From NCBI GenBank assembly GCA_003427395.1, contig BFEA01000010.1:1598665-1623294 (forward strand): 24,630 bases of DNA. Direction: 5' to 3'. The notes under the pieces were generated by a model. The model worked only from the letters and a program-made list of their open reading frames with translations, did not search any database and was not told the DNA's origin. Made by a program: the position numbers and the translations under genes. Source of the DNA: Chara braunii. Taxonomy: Eukaryota; Streptophyta; Charophyceae; Charales; Characeae. Within the stretch, counting starts at the first letter, position 1. Each line of letters opens with the position of its first letter. Shown piece by piece: positions 1 to 9,916 of this stretch.

Positions 1-300
1 ATGTCATCAAACTTTACATTTTGCTGATTTGGATGCTTATGTGTGCAGCGCTTCATCTTGGGATACTTCGGTGATCTTTCCCCTAGTGTAGATGTCATCA
101 AACTTGTCAGTTTGCTGATTTGGGTGCTTAGGTGTGAAGCGCTTCAACTTGGGAGGCTTCGGTGATCTTTCCCCTAGTGTAGATGTCATCAAACTTGACA
201 TTTTGCTGATTTGGATGCTTATGTGTGCAACGTTTTATCTTGGGATGCTTCAGGGATCTTTCCCCTAGTGTAGATGTCATCAAACTTGTCAATTTGATGT
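1..300. repeat. 91-bp minisatellite, subfamily A (left copy)
   Basis: Slightly more than three 91-bp monomers. Two variants alternate: one with ggatgcttatgtgtgcagcg and one with gggtgcttaggtgtgaagcg. The true repeat is therefore a 182-bp dimer. It corresponds to about 23437-23738 in the right copy. Confidence 0.85.
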
Positions 301-720
301 CCTTGGTGCATGTGTGTATGGCGCTTCCTTCCGGGATACTTCGGTGATGTTTCCATCTGATAATTTGCTTCCAAACTCACCTTTTTGCTGTCCTCGGTGC
401 ATGTGTGTATGGCGCTTCCTTTAGGGATACTTCGGTGATGTTTTCCTTTGATAATTTGCTTCCAAACTCACCTTTTTGCTGTCCTTGGTGCATGTGTGTA
501 TGGCGTTTCCTTCCGGGATACTTCGGTGATGTTTCCCCTTGATAGATTGCTTCCAAACTCACCTTTTCGCTGTCCTTGATGCATGTGGGTATGGCGCTTC
601 CTTCCGAGATTCTTCGGTAATGTTTTCCCCTTGATAGATTGCTGTCAAACTCACCATTTTGCTGTCCTGGATGCATGTGCGTATGGCGCTTCCTTCCGGG
701 GTACTTCAGTGAAACTTTCT
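300..720. repeat. 91-bp minisatellite, subfamily B (left copy)
   Basis: About five monomers of 91 bp, recognisable by gtccttggtgcatgtgtgta and gatagattgcttccaaactc. They have the same length and register as subfamily A, so B is a diverged relative rather than a new repeat. Open frames on the - strand here (for example 377-676) are produced by the repeat itself. Confidence 0.85.
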
Positions 721-869
721 CCTTGGTAGATTGCTTTCAAACTCATCTCTTGGCTGCCTGATGCAAGTATGTGTTGCGATTCACTTATGGGTACTACGGT
801 AGGCTTTCCCCTAGCAAGGATGTTCCCTAGCTTGTCAATTGGCGGTAGTTATGTGCATGTGTGTGGGTT

Positions 870-1610
870 GCCGTTCCTGGTAACCTGTTCAGTCCACCCC
901 TATCCCTTGCTCTAACCGGTGACCCCCGGTATGTGCATATGTGTGTGTTGCGGCCCCGATAACCTGTTCTGTTCACCCTTACCCTTTGCTGTAACCAGTG
1001 ACACCTGGTATGTGTATGAGTGTGTATTGCAGCCCCGGTAACCCGTTCAGCCCGTCCTCACACTTTGCTGTAACCGGTGGCATGCGGTGTGTGTACGTGT
1101 GTATGTGTTGCAGTCCCGATAGCCTAGTTCAGTCCGTTCTCACCCCTTGCTGTGACCGGTGACATGTGGTGAGTGTATGTGTATGTGTTGCAGTCCCGGT
1201 AGCCCAGTTCAGTCCATCCTCACCCCTTGCTGTAACCGGTGACATGCGGTGTGTGTATGTGTATGTGNGGTAGCCCAGTTCAGTCCATCCTCACCCCTTG
1301 CTGTAACCGGTGACATGCGGTGTGTGTATGTGTATGTGTTGCAGTCCCAGTAGCCCAGTTCAGTCCATCCGCACCCCTTGCTGTAACCGGTAACATGCGG
1401 TGTGTGTATGTGTATGTGTTGCAGTCCCAGTAGCCCAGTTCAGTCCATCTGCACCCCTTGCTGTAACCGGTAACATGCGGTGTGTGTATGTGTATGTGTT
1501 GCAGCCCCGGTAGCCCAGTTCAGTCCTTCCTCACCCTAGCTGTAGCCGGTAACATGTGGTATGAGTATGTGTGAGTGTTGCGGTTCCGATGGCATAGATC
1601 AGTTCTTCCT
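870..1610. repeat. 80-bp tandem repeat, subfamily C (left copy)
   Basis: About nine monomers of roughly 80 bp, each containing cagttcagtccatcctcacc, then ccttgctgtaaccggtgaca, and ending in a gtgtgtatgtgtatgtg stretch. Monomers near 1190-1510 are the most alike, while those at both edges are diverged, as expected for local unequal exchange. A single N at 1268 replaces about ten expected bases. Confidence 0.85.
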
Positions 1611-1727
1611 CCTTTTTACGTGACCGGTGCCTTCCAAAAGTAGTATGTGGGGACTGGGCGCCCGAGTAGGAAAGGGGGCACGAGGCTGAAAATTAGATTG
1701 CGTCCGTCGAGCTTCCGCCGTCGCCAC

Positions 1728-2412
1728 CACCCCTCCAACTTCGACCACCCCAACCCTCCTTCTACCTCCATCGCCTACACCCGTCCGCCATAGCCGACCA
1801 CCCCAACCCTCCTTCTACCTTCGTCACCTACCCCCATCCACCGTAACCGACCACCCCAACCCTTCTTCCACCTCCGTCATCTACACCCGTCCACCATAGC
1901 CGGCCACCCCAACCCTTCTTCCACCTCCATCACGTACACCCATCCACCATAGCCAACCACCCCAAACCCTTCTTCCACCTCCATCACCTGCACCCGTCCA
2001 CCATAGCCGGCCCCCCAACCCTTCTTCCACCTCCATCACCTACACCCATCCACCATAGCCGACTACCCCAACCCTTCTTCGACCTCCATCATCTACACCC
2101 ATCCACCATAGCCGACCACCCCAACCCTTCTTCCACCTCCATCACCTACACCCATAGCCAACCACCCCAAACCCTTCTTCCACCTCCATCACCTGCACGC
2201 GTCCACCATAGCCGGCCCCCCAACCCTTCTTCCATCTCCATCACCTACACCCATCCACCATAGNCGACCACCCCAACCCTTCTTCTACCTCCATCATCTA
2301 CACCCATTCACCATAGCCGACCACCCCGACCCTTTTTCTACCTCCATCACCTACACCCATCCAGAGTAGCCGACCACCCCAACCCTACTTCTACCTCCAC
2401 CACCTACACCCT
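1728..2412. repeat. C-rich 53-bp tandem array
   Basis: About thirteen monomers of 53 bp, with ccaccatagccgaccacccc followed by aacccttcttccacctccat and cacctacacccat. The + strand is very poor in G. Some monomers are shortened, for example near 2150. An N sits at 2264. No coding potential is evident. Whether the array belongs to the LTR or to the internal region is unclear because the right LTR ends outside the window. Confidence 0.85.
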
Positions 2413-5400
2413 TCCACTCGAGAGTCATAGGAGGCGCAAAGGAGCACACGGAGTCTGGGTAGGGTCGGTTAAGGTGGGCTAAGGGTCAAGGGCGATTAGG
2501 ATGTGGAGCCTCTCTTGCCCGCTCTCGTGCTTCCCTTCTTCTTCCCTTCCTCTCCTTTTCCTTTTTCTCCCTTTCTCTCTCCCCCTCTCTCTCTGTCTCT
2601 CTTTCTCTCTCTCCCCCTCGCCTCCTCTCTCCCTTCGCTCTCTTGCTCCCACGGTCCTTGACCCTTAACTCTCACCTCGTCCCTTATCTTCCATGGCACG
2701 TAACTAACCTCGACCCTCACCTGTTACATTGCGAGGGGACGAACGGTAACGAACCTTGATCCTCACTTGGTGGAAAGCGAGGGCAAGGGGAGGGCAGTCG
2801 GTTCCTTGTGCCACCAAGAAGGAAAGGCGCCGGACTGTTGTGGACATTGGAGAAAGCGGAAAGGAGTGCTGTTTTTGTAACAAGGTCAGTTTGACTCGAC
2901 GATTTTCCCCGACTGCATGACTAAGGTGAAGGAATGCCTTGCTTGAGTGAAGGGAGAGATAACCAAAGGGTCATCAAAGACAAAGGAAACTTAGGCTTGT
3001 GGGAGGGGGCGATGTGTTGACCCCAATGGGGATTGTACTTGGCTTTTGCTTTGTGTGGTCTTGCGCAGGTGAGTAGCCTAGGGTGGTCTGAGCGGGACTG
3101 CGTCCGCCGGATGCGGGTGGGAATAGGGAAAACAACAAGAGAAGGACTTAGACATCGCTTAAACTTTGAATGCAGGATGGGTTGGATGGTCGGATGCTTG
3201 GATGAGTGGTAGACGCCTGGATGTGGCTTGTGTGACAATTGAATGCAATGACTCTCTTGAATGCAATGACTCTCTGGAATGCAATGCAAGCCCGGAAGGA
3301 TTAAGGGCAGTCATGGATAGGTGCATGCAATGCTAGTGGGTCGAGCAAAAAAAATATAGCGGGTAGGGGTCCGGGCGATGTCACCCCACCCCAAAAATGC
3401 CGGAGGGGCTTTCTTAAGCCACTAGACTTAGTGAAAAGGTGCGTGACCCAATGGACGACGCTTGGCCTGCGCATGATAAGAAGACAAACCTTCAATGAAC
3501 TCCCTGGACTGCTTGCGTATTGGAAGGAGCAATTGCCTGGCCAGACTTAATCGAATCAAGAAAACGCCGCGAGTGACCAAAGAGCTACCATCTTGACGCG
3601 AGAGCGGAGCTACATCCCCCAATGTAAAGCCCTCTCGCAAAAGACCCATCCCAATCCATCTCATAGCACTAGGTGGGGTTGCCCCTGGGACGAACGACCC
3701 GCGCCCTGAGCGTGAGCGTGGGCGGGTCGAGCCAAACGGGACCCGCAGTTGGGTCGACCAAGGCTCGAAAGTCCTTCAGGCTAAGGCCCCTACAAAAATG
3801 ATGGAGGCGCCGGGTATTGGGTTAAACTAACCTGTACGGTCTCGAGGGGGGTGCTCGACGCATGACCGTGAACATAAACATGAAGATAAGGAATATGGAT
3901 TTGTGTATGCTCTATCCCTTCAGTGAATCAGATTTGAGGGTGGCTGGGCGCATGGCAAGTCCAGGCCTGGAGGAATGACATGCATGCTCGCACGCTTGAT
4001 CAGCCATCTCCCCTGGAGGTGACTCTAGTCCTCCTTCCTTCGGGCTGATGTTCGTTAGACCGGGGAAGCCTTGGGCAAGCCGTAGGTCGACCCTTCCTCT
4101 TCGTGTGAAAGAAGGACTCCGGTTACCTGGCAGGCGATTGGGATTCCGGGCTAGTCCGGATTCCGATGAAAATCCCGCGGCGGAGTGATCCGACCGACAT
4201 GGGTGCTCTCTTTCCTTTTCTCCGGAGCCCAGCGGGCTCCATGCACCACACTTAATGCTTGAAGGAACCTCATATGAACACAAAGGGTAATCGAGAAGGA
4301 ACAATCTTGCCCTATGAACGGACACACAAGCGAAGATAAGGGAATGAAGGGAGTTGCTAGACTCCGAGGAAAACTAGCTCACCTTTGAAGATGCTCACGA
4401 GAAGGAACCGGACACTATGTATGGAAGTTAGGGGTGAGTGGCACGCACTGTCTCGAGAGAAAAATTGTGAGCTATGGGTAGGAAGCGCTGGGTGCACCAG
4501 GGGAAAGACACTTATGTTATGTGTGTCCCACTTGGGACTTGTGATTGTATGATTGGGATTTCGAGCGTCCTGCTATTTGGAAGGAAAAGGGGGGTCTGCA
4601 ACGGCCACTGTGGGTTGCCAAACATCGTTCTCTTTGCAGACTGCCGTTCGTTCGTATGCGGGGGTCAGGCCACCGAGCTGTCTAACGGGAGTTTGTCACG
4701 TCGAGTGCTTATTAGCATTCTCGTCCGCGCGGTGACGGGCTTCGGCTCGATTGATCTGCCGGGCGGGGTGTGAAACGTTCCTCAGACGAGGCCTAGCCTG
4801 TGGACTGGCGGAGGGAGCACCACTGCATTGGGGCAAAGACGGAGCCTGAGAGGCGATCAGTAGCTTCTCGTAGCCTGGTTTGGGAAAGGTTGTTCCTTAT
4901 CGGACCGATGGAAGTGAATGCCTGGACGACTGACTCCAATGGTCTACCGAGATGTGCGGGGTGATTCCCGAGATTAACGGTGGGCACACGAGCGGCAAGT
5001 CGGGATGGGGTATTCTGGGCAAGAAGGTGAGGGTGACCCCCCACTGGAGTCTTGGTTACGCGCTCGCGATGGTTGAGCTGTGCTTGAGGTATGGGGTAAA
5101 ACCCTGTCGATGGTAACAGCGGAGAGACCACTTCGGGAAAAGGCCGGTGAGGAGATGACCGACCTGTGTGCGATGACTGCTTGGTTTTTCTTTTTGTACC
5201 TCTCCCTGTGAAGCTGCCTGATGAGTGTTGGAAGGGGAACTAAGTTTCTAGTCTATTCTCAACCCTGCCTAAGTCTGCATGAGTGAGAGAACATGAGGAA
5301 GAGGCTGGATAGGAGTCGGAAGAAAGTGGAACCAAGAAAAAGGAATGCGAGTCACTGGTGATCGATTGGGGGTATGGTAGGGCAATGACACCTCGGAAAT

Positions 5401-5480
5401 GGATAAGAAAAGTTAGGGAGACCCGGATGAGGGGTCTGAAAACAACTCTCATCTAGAAAAAAAAAGAAAACCATCTGACC
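2413..5480. other. 3-kb leader without a convincing gene
   Basis: Between the C-rich array and the first protein-like unit I see no reading frame with recognisable or repeated protein features. Frames on both strands are short and biased. The segment includes a pyrimidine tract at 2505-2655 and AG-rich stretches near 4330-4460 and 5280-5480. It would be the retrotransposon 5' untranslated leader, where primer-binding and packaging signals belong, but none could be identified. Confidence 0.5.
2505..2655. repeat. CT-rich low-complexity tract
   Basis: Almost uninterrupted C and T on the + strand, with runs such as tctctctccccctctctctc. The - strand reading frame at 2496-2720 (Glu/Arg/Lys/Gly-rich) is a by-product of this composition. 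Confidence 0.8.
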
Positions 5481-5535
5481 ATGAGGGGCCGTGTGGTGCT
5501 CTCATGTGGAAACAGAACAAGCGTCGGGAAACAAG

Positions 5536-6348
5536 ATGGCGCGATGGTTGTTGCCTCCTGTCTACTCTAGTGGTCCGGAAATGCCTATAGAGGTAAGGGA
5601 TGGGATATTTGTTGTTCTCCCGGAAGAAGGGACGTGGACCGACCTAGAACCAGCCTATGAAACCGTGATACTGGACGAGAAGGACGCGTTCCTCTGGATA
5701 GAGACAATTTGGACTAAGGTCAGCCTGACGAGACTTTCACCTAGCCTGATGGACTCAGAATTCCGGGGAACAGTGGAAGCCCGAGGATGGGTCTACCTTT
5801 CATAGGAATTGGAAAATGCAGTGGTAGTGGGACTAGTACTGGGCACGGCACCGGATCAGCTGTTTAGGCAAGCGGAACGGGAGGTGGTATGGGCAGCATG
5901 TCAGCGGGCAGAAATGGAGATGGAAAGGATGGACGTGCAAGTGGAACTCGGGGACCGGAAAAATATGAGATGTCCTCTTAGGACAATGAGGTGCGTGCTA
6001 CCCCCGTTTCTGGTGGATGCAGTCTTTGGGACCAGGGATAGACTGGAACGTATATGCCAATTGATGACATGCCTGAGGCTGTACCAATGTGCTAGACAAG
6101 ACTTCTTTAGATTGTCGATGGAAGTAGGGCCGTTTGAAGGAAACTGGGCGGAAGAGTTAGCTGAGGTGTTAAACCTCCTCAGCGCGGACGAAGTTTTTGT
6201 TCCTAGTCCGGTGCATTGGCAGATAGTTTACCGAAACGTGGCGGCGGGGGAGACCTTCTTGGAACGGGTGAAAGAGATGTTCTTAGATGAGGAGGAGGAT
6301 TCCACTGATGAGGAGGATGGGGACGAGATAGAGGACTGGGACTTCTGA
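5536..6348 (+). pseudogene. Unknown two-domain unit, copy 1 of 4
   Basis: I do not recognise the family. A likely ATG at 5536 opens an N-half that ends in GWVYLS at a TAG (5803-5805). The same frame continues through a C-half to TGA at 6346-6348, so one codon separates two halves of about 89 and 180 residues. N-half landmarks are a beta-rich W/E pattern (FLWIETIW) and the GWVYL strand. C-half landmarks are LPPFLVDAVFG, then VGPFEG (about 6124-6141), and an acidic tail from about 6280. The same landmarks recur in copies 2 to 4. The position between the 5' LTR and gag suggests cargo of the retrotransposon. The TAG aligns with a Glu in copies 2 and 3 (LSEQGW, VSENGW), which points to a nonsense mutation rather than designed readthrough. 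Confidence 0.6.
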
Positions 6349-6403
6349 GGCGGGGGGCTTACCTGGGGAAAACGGGTTGTCGACTATGTGCACGTAGGGA
6401 GCG

Positions 6404-7147
6404 ATGACCCGAGAACTCGAGCTATGGGACTGCACATGGGAACCAAGACGAGTCGGAAGGGGAGTAGAGATGTCAATACCGCCGAGCAATGAATTGAAGG
6501 GGACCACATGTGATTGGCGGGGGTATGAGATTGTGCCGGAGTTATCGTACCTATGGATAGAGCGTGTCTGGAACCCGTTGAGGGAAAAGGAAGGATGGGA
6601 AGAGATTGCGGAAGGAAGGGTGGAGTCAGTCGGGACGATCGTTCTCTCTGAACAAGGTTGGCACCTGTTCTGCGCAACGCTCGCGGCAGGACAGAACCCG
6701 ATGTGGCTTTTAGGGGGCGCTGAGGCAAGGGCTCGGTAGGCGGGGGAAAGGTTTGCTAACAAAGGTTGGGATATGGTCAGTAGTAGAGTCGTGATGAGAG
6801 GATGGAAGGACTTTAAACCGCCTGGCACCCGAACCAAGATCTGGGTGCCCGAGTTCGTGGCGGACTGGTTTGGGGGTTTTGATCACGTAACAGAGGTAGC
6901 CGACACGATGGAACGAATACACGTGAAGTGCGCATGGCTGGGAGATAAATTTTATAAGACGTCCTTGAAATTCGGTCCCTTCCACGGCGATAGAGCCCGG
7001 GAGATTCTTATCATTTTGGATATTGAAAGGAATGACCGAGAGGTGGCGCCGGAAACTCGGGAGGCCATAATCCGCCGTGAGGTGGCAGTGACACCCTGTT
7101 ATGTGGACGATGTGTTCAAACTGTTCGAGGTACTGTGGTTCGACTAA
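6404..7147 (+). pseudogene. Unknown two-domain unit, copy 2 of 4
   Basis: The ATG at 6404 begins an N-half with VEMSIPPSNE, a YLWIERVW strand and IVLSEQGWHLF. It is closed by TAG at 6737-6739. The same frame stays open after it and carries the C-half (KIWVPEFVADWFGGF, then FGPFHG at about 6971-6988, REAIIRREV, and YVDDVFKLFE) to TAA at 7145-7147. Total length is about 247 codons including the stop, close to copy 1. Only landmark residues are shared with the other copies, so the duplications look old and were probably kept by selection on protein sequence before decay. The 55-nt gap to copy 1 has no start or stop logic of its own, but the motif gtgcacgtag lies 11 nt before the ATG. Confidence 0.6.
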
Positions 7148-7269
7148 GCGCAGGAAAACCGTGGGGCCAAGCAAATATGGGAAAAATTGCTAAGATAAGG
7201 GAATGGGATGTCTGACCATTGTAGGGTTCAGTGCGGATCGCGAGCCAGGAGATCAAAGGCGAGTGCGCG

Positions 7270-8043
7270 ATGGTGCGAAGAAGGACGTTCCTTGAGGAAC
7301 GCCCCTTGGGCATTGAACTGCCTAGGGAAGTACCGGGTGGGATAGAGGTTAGCTTGTCGGCGGCAAGTGGAGGCTGGCACCAGGTGGCGGATTGGGTCGG
7401 AGTCGAACTTGCAGAAAACATGGTTTACTTGGTGACGAAAGTTGAGTGGCGTGCGGACGAGAATGGGGAATGGAACCCGGACCCGCGGGGGCATGTGCGT
7501 GCAAAAGGACGGCTGTATGTGTCGGAAAATGGGTGGAGGGAGTTCAGAGTCCGACTGACATCTGGAGAAGACCCATTGAGCATGTTTGAAGGGGCGTGGT
7601 AGTTAGTGTGGCGAGCGGGATTTGAGTTCCCAGATCCGGGGGTTGACGATGTAATAGCGGACCTTAGGGTAGCCATGGTCGGGAGTTTTGAATTGCCTAG
7701 TGAAAATGTACGAATGAGGTTGCCGCCCTTCCTGCTGGAAAGGCTAGGCGGTCTGGGACTTGTTATACAAGCAGTAGCTGACCTCGCAAGCCTGACATAT
7801 GAAGATGCGATGGTACATCGAGAATACTATTGGGCCTTCCTAGAAATAGGCCCGTTCAGTGGAGAGCAGAAGTATGAGGTGCTGCGCATCCTGCGTGCTG
7901 TGTTTAGCACCAGGCCGAGGGCTCCGGTCGTGGGAAGTGAGGTCCTGTGGAGTGTCGTCCGACGGGAAATAAGTCAAGGGATGGTGTACGTGGATGATTT
8001 GTACCGATTGTATGAGTCGATGGACGTAGGGACGGGCCAATAA
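7270..8043 (+). pseudogene. Unknown two-domain unit, copy 3 of 4
   Basis: This is the best preserved copy. The first ATG is 7270, and the frame is open from 7231. The N-half has GGIEVSLSAASGGW, YLVTKVEWRADENGEW and LYVSENGWREF. It ends at TAG 7600-7602, and the frame continues in register with the C-half: MRLPPFLLERLGGLG, then EIGPFSG (about 7843-7863), VLWSVVRREI and YVDDLYRLYES, to TAA at 8041-8043. The interruption lies in the linker between halves, about 21 codons after the conserved GW. That is not the same residue as in copies 1 or 2, though in copy 2 it also falls in the linker. The predicted protein would be soluble, with no signal peptide or membrane segment visible. Function is unknown. 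Confidence 0.62.
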
Positions 8044-8172
8044 AAGAGGTCAAGGAAAGAAAAGGAAGGTTCAAGCTAGAGACCGGGGAGTGTTCGGGCG
8101 CGAGCTGAAGATTAAATGAAATAAGTAAAACCTCTTGCTGTTTAAACTGTGCAGGGGACTACCAAGTCAAAA

Positions 8173-8944
8173 ATGGCGATGAGACGTGCCCGGATGTTGC
8201 GACGGTCCACACACCCGCGGCCACTCACAGAAAGTGGAGGCGGATGGGAGGTATCGCTCCCAGCAAGGTACATGATCCAAGGACTGGACATCGAATGGAG
8301 GGCCGTGACCCTGGGAAGAGGTGAGGCGTTCATGATGGTGGAATGTTTGTGGGATGGTATGAGGATTAACAGGGGACCGGGAGACGATCTGTACACCGAT
8401 CTTAGGGTGGCGGGGATCGTATACCTGCCGAAACTTGGATGGTAATGCTAGGAACAAAATTGGCACTAGGTCACGGGTTGCTACCAATCTTCCTGAGGGC
8501 TACTAGGATGTTGAACAGGGTGGGCCAGGAAGTGCGGGGGAGAAGAAATGTGGGATTAAGAACTCGGGTGGAGGTCGGAGGTTGGCGAGAATTTAAGGCC
8601 CCAATGACTGGGTTTAGGTGGCGAGTACCTCGTTTCATGGTGGACTTGGTAAGAGAGCTAAGGACCTGGTGGATTCGACCCTGGTTTGGATCCACCACTT
8701 CCGTCCACAAACGACGGAAATGTTTTACGACGTGTCGGTCAAGCATGGGTCGTTCTGCGGAAATCAGGCATGGGAGTTGCTTGACCTCATCGAAATCCTG
8801 ATATTCGATTTGCCTCGCTTAGCATTTGAGGAATTTGAGTCGATAATCGTCAGGGAAATAGAGATGGGAGAAAACTACCTTGCGGGGGTGGCTGACCTGT
8901 TCGAAGAACCGGACGAGCAAGGCAGGCCTGATGGACCAGCATGA
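8173..8944 (+). pseudogene. Unknown two-domain unit, copy 4 of 4, frameshifted
   Basis: ATG at 8173. The N-half shows GGWEVSLPARY, FMMVECLWDG and GIVYLPKLGW, then TAA at 8443-8445. Homology resumes in a second frame (from about 8446: HGLLPIFLRA, GGWREFKAP, RWRVPRFMVDLV). It passes near 8660 into a third frame with YDVSVKHGSFCG (about 8726-8761), FESIIVREIEMGENY and VADLFEE, ending at TGA 8942-8944. There are thus at least two shifts. Its upstream boundary, cttgctgtttaaactgtgcag ending at 8154, resembles a 3' splice site, which raises the possibility that the units were exons or separately spliced messages. Confidence 0.58.
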
Positions 8945-9425
8945 GAAAACGCGTCAGGAAAAGATGAGGAAATAAGGGACGGGTACTAAGATAAGAAGGC
9001 AACTATCACCATAAAAGGGGGGGGGCAGTGGTTGGAGTTTTGTCCGACCCGATAGCGCGGCAAGGAGGAACTAGGAAGACCACCCGCACCAGAAAACTCT
9101 GGGGCATTTGGAGGTCGAAAAGCCAAAAGGGCCATCCTCGATAAGGAGGCCACTGGGCTCAAACACCGCCCTAAGAGCCAAAGCGCGGCAGTAATAAAAT
9201 GCCAAGCAGCTGCGGTAAGTACCCCGGCGGGAGAAAACCTGAAGGAAGCCCTGGGAAAGAAAAGTCAGGAGAGTCGGACCGATTAATGTAAGACGCAAAA
9301 AAACATGGGAATAGGCGGGGTTTAGGGCCGGGAATATGGCAGTTATGAACAACCGGCCATTTTTTTTGCAATTTTTTTTTCCATGTGCAGGCTAGGTAAA
9401 TAAATGGCGACTGAGTAAGGGATCG
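8945..9425. other. Spacer between the four-unit module and gag
   Basis: No convincing gene. It contains a run of nine G after ataaaa near 9016-9025 and the candidate intron described separately. The short frame at 9028-9144 is Arg/Lys-rich and unsupported. Confidence 0.5.
9215..9390 (+). other. Candidate spliceosomal intron upstream of gag
   Basis: A consensus 5' splice site (gcg followed by gtaagt, GT at 9215) is followed 170 nt later by a long T-tract and ccatgtgcag, with AG at 9389-9390. The acceptor is the strongest of its kind in the window. It would place gag on a spliced or sub-genomic RNA. No transcript evidence is available. Confidence 0.4.
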
Positions 9426-9623
9426 ATGACCAGCAGAGCGGAGGGAATCAGGGCACGAATGGGGATGGGGAACGAAATGAGGGATCAGCGAGGGATCGAG
9501 AGTCAGCCAAATTGGAAGGAACCTGAGAAGACAGAAAGGACCTCTCAACTGGAGAAAGCTCGGGGAAAGCTGGGGGTAGCAAAAGGGGACCTCAGAAAAA
9601 CAGGGAAGGGGGAAACGATATGA
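9426..9623 (+). CDS. Small charged ORF at the start of gag
   Basis: A 65-codon frame rich in Glu, Arg, Lys and Gly starts 36 nt after the candidate splice acceptor. Its TGA overlaps the next ATG (atga at 9620-9623). It may be a short leader ORF or the shifted N-terminus of Gag. No domain is recognised, and real coding status is uncertain. Confidence 0.25.
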   Translation: MTSRAEGIRARMGMGNEMRDQRGIESQPNWKEPEKTERTSQLEKARGKLGVAKGDLRKTGKGETI

Positions 9624-9916
9624 GAACAAGCCCTCGGAACTCAGCAGGAGCCACCCCTAAAAAGACAAAAGTCTCGGATGCCAGTCGAAAAGTGGCAGAG
9701 ATGAAAAAGCGGATTGCAGAATTTAAGGCAAGGCTTATCGAGCAGATGATGGCCGAGGATGAGGAGGACCCCCAGGGCACAGGGTCACGTGAGGGACGCA
9801 GGACTGGTCAGGACGAGGCCAGGTATGAGGGGAAGGATAATAGCCACAAAGGAACGCCTAGCAAGAAGGGGAGGACAAGAACGACCCCCCGGCGGAGGGG
9901 ACCAAAAACGCTATGA
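9620..9916 (+). pseudogene. gag: Gag N-terminal region (coiled coil), out of frame with the capsid part
   Basis: ATG at 9620. A basic start is followed by a helical, heptad-like stretch (SRKVAEMKKRIAEFKARLI, about residues 22-41) and then an acidic segment. After about 9860 this frame turns Arg/Lys/Thr-rich. The frame of the following capsid ORF read upstream of its ATG gives the acidic, Gag-like DKNDPPAEGTKNAMTPP, back to a TAG at 9859-9861. So a one-base shift near 9860 has split an originally continuous Gag. The stop of this half overlaps the ATG at 9913. Confidence 0.55.

Larger units (their letters stand above)
1..1640 (+). mobile_element. Left (5') LTR, inner and 3' part
   Basis: This block repeats, in the same order and orientation, the sequence at the right edge: 91-bp monomers of two subfamilies, a unique transition segment near 720-870 containing the string caattggcggtagttatgtg, then 80-bp monomers. 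Matching to the right copy can be followed to about 1195, where the right copy leaves the window. The LTR must start upstream of base 1. Its 3' end is not fixed by a recognisable primer-binding site, and 1640 is only where the 80-bp array stops. Confidence 0.62.

Noticed and set aside
377-676. - strand frames with repeated HMHQGQQKGEF-like peptides (also 22442-24091)
   Set aside because: They arise from the 91-bp repeats. The period is not a multiple of 3, so frames rotate and no single protein repeat is maintained.
1650-1675. tgggcgcccgag as primer-binding site
   Set aside because: It begins TGG as required, but no CA-ended LTR border precedes it and I could not match it to a tRNA 3' end.
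3912-4325. 137-codon - strand frame
   Set aside because: No start context, motif or repeat support. The + strand retroelement orientation makes it unlikely.
4474-4773. 99-codon + strand frame
   Set aside because: Overlapped by another frame. The Cys-rich product has no family resemblance, and it lies in the non-coding leader.
9016-9025. Run of nine G as internal polypurine tract
   Set aside because: It is far from the right LTR, and no LTR-like sequence follows it.
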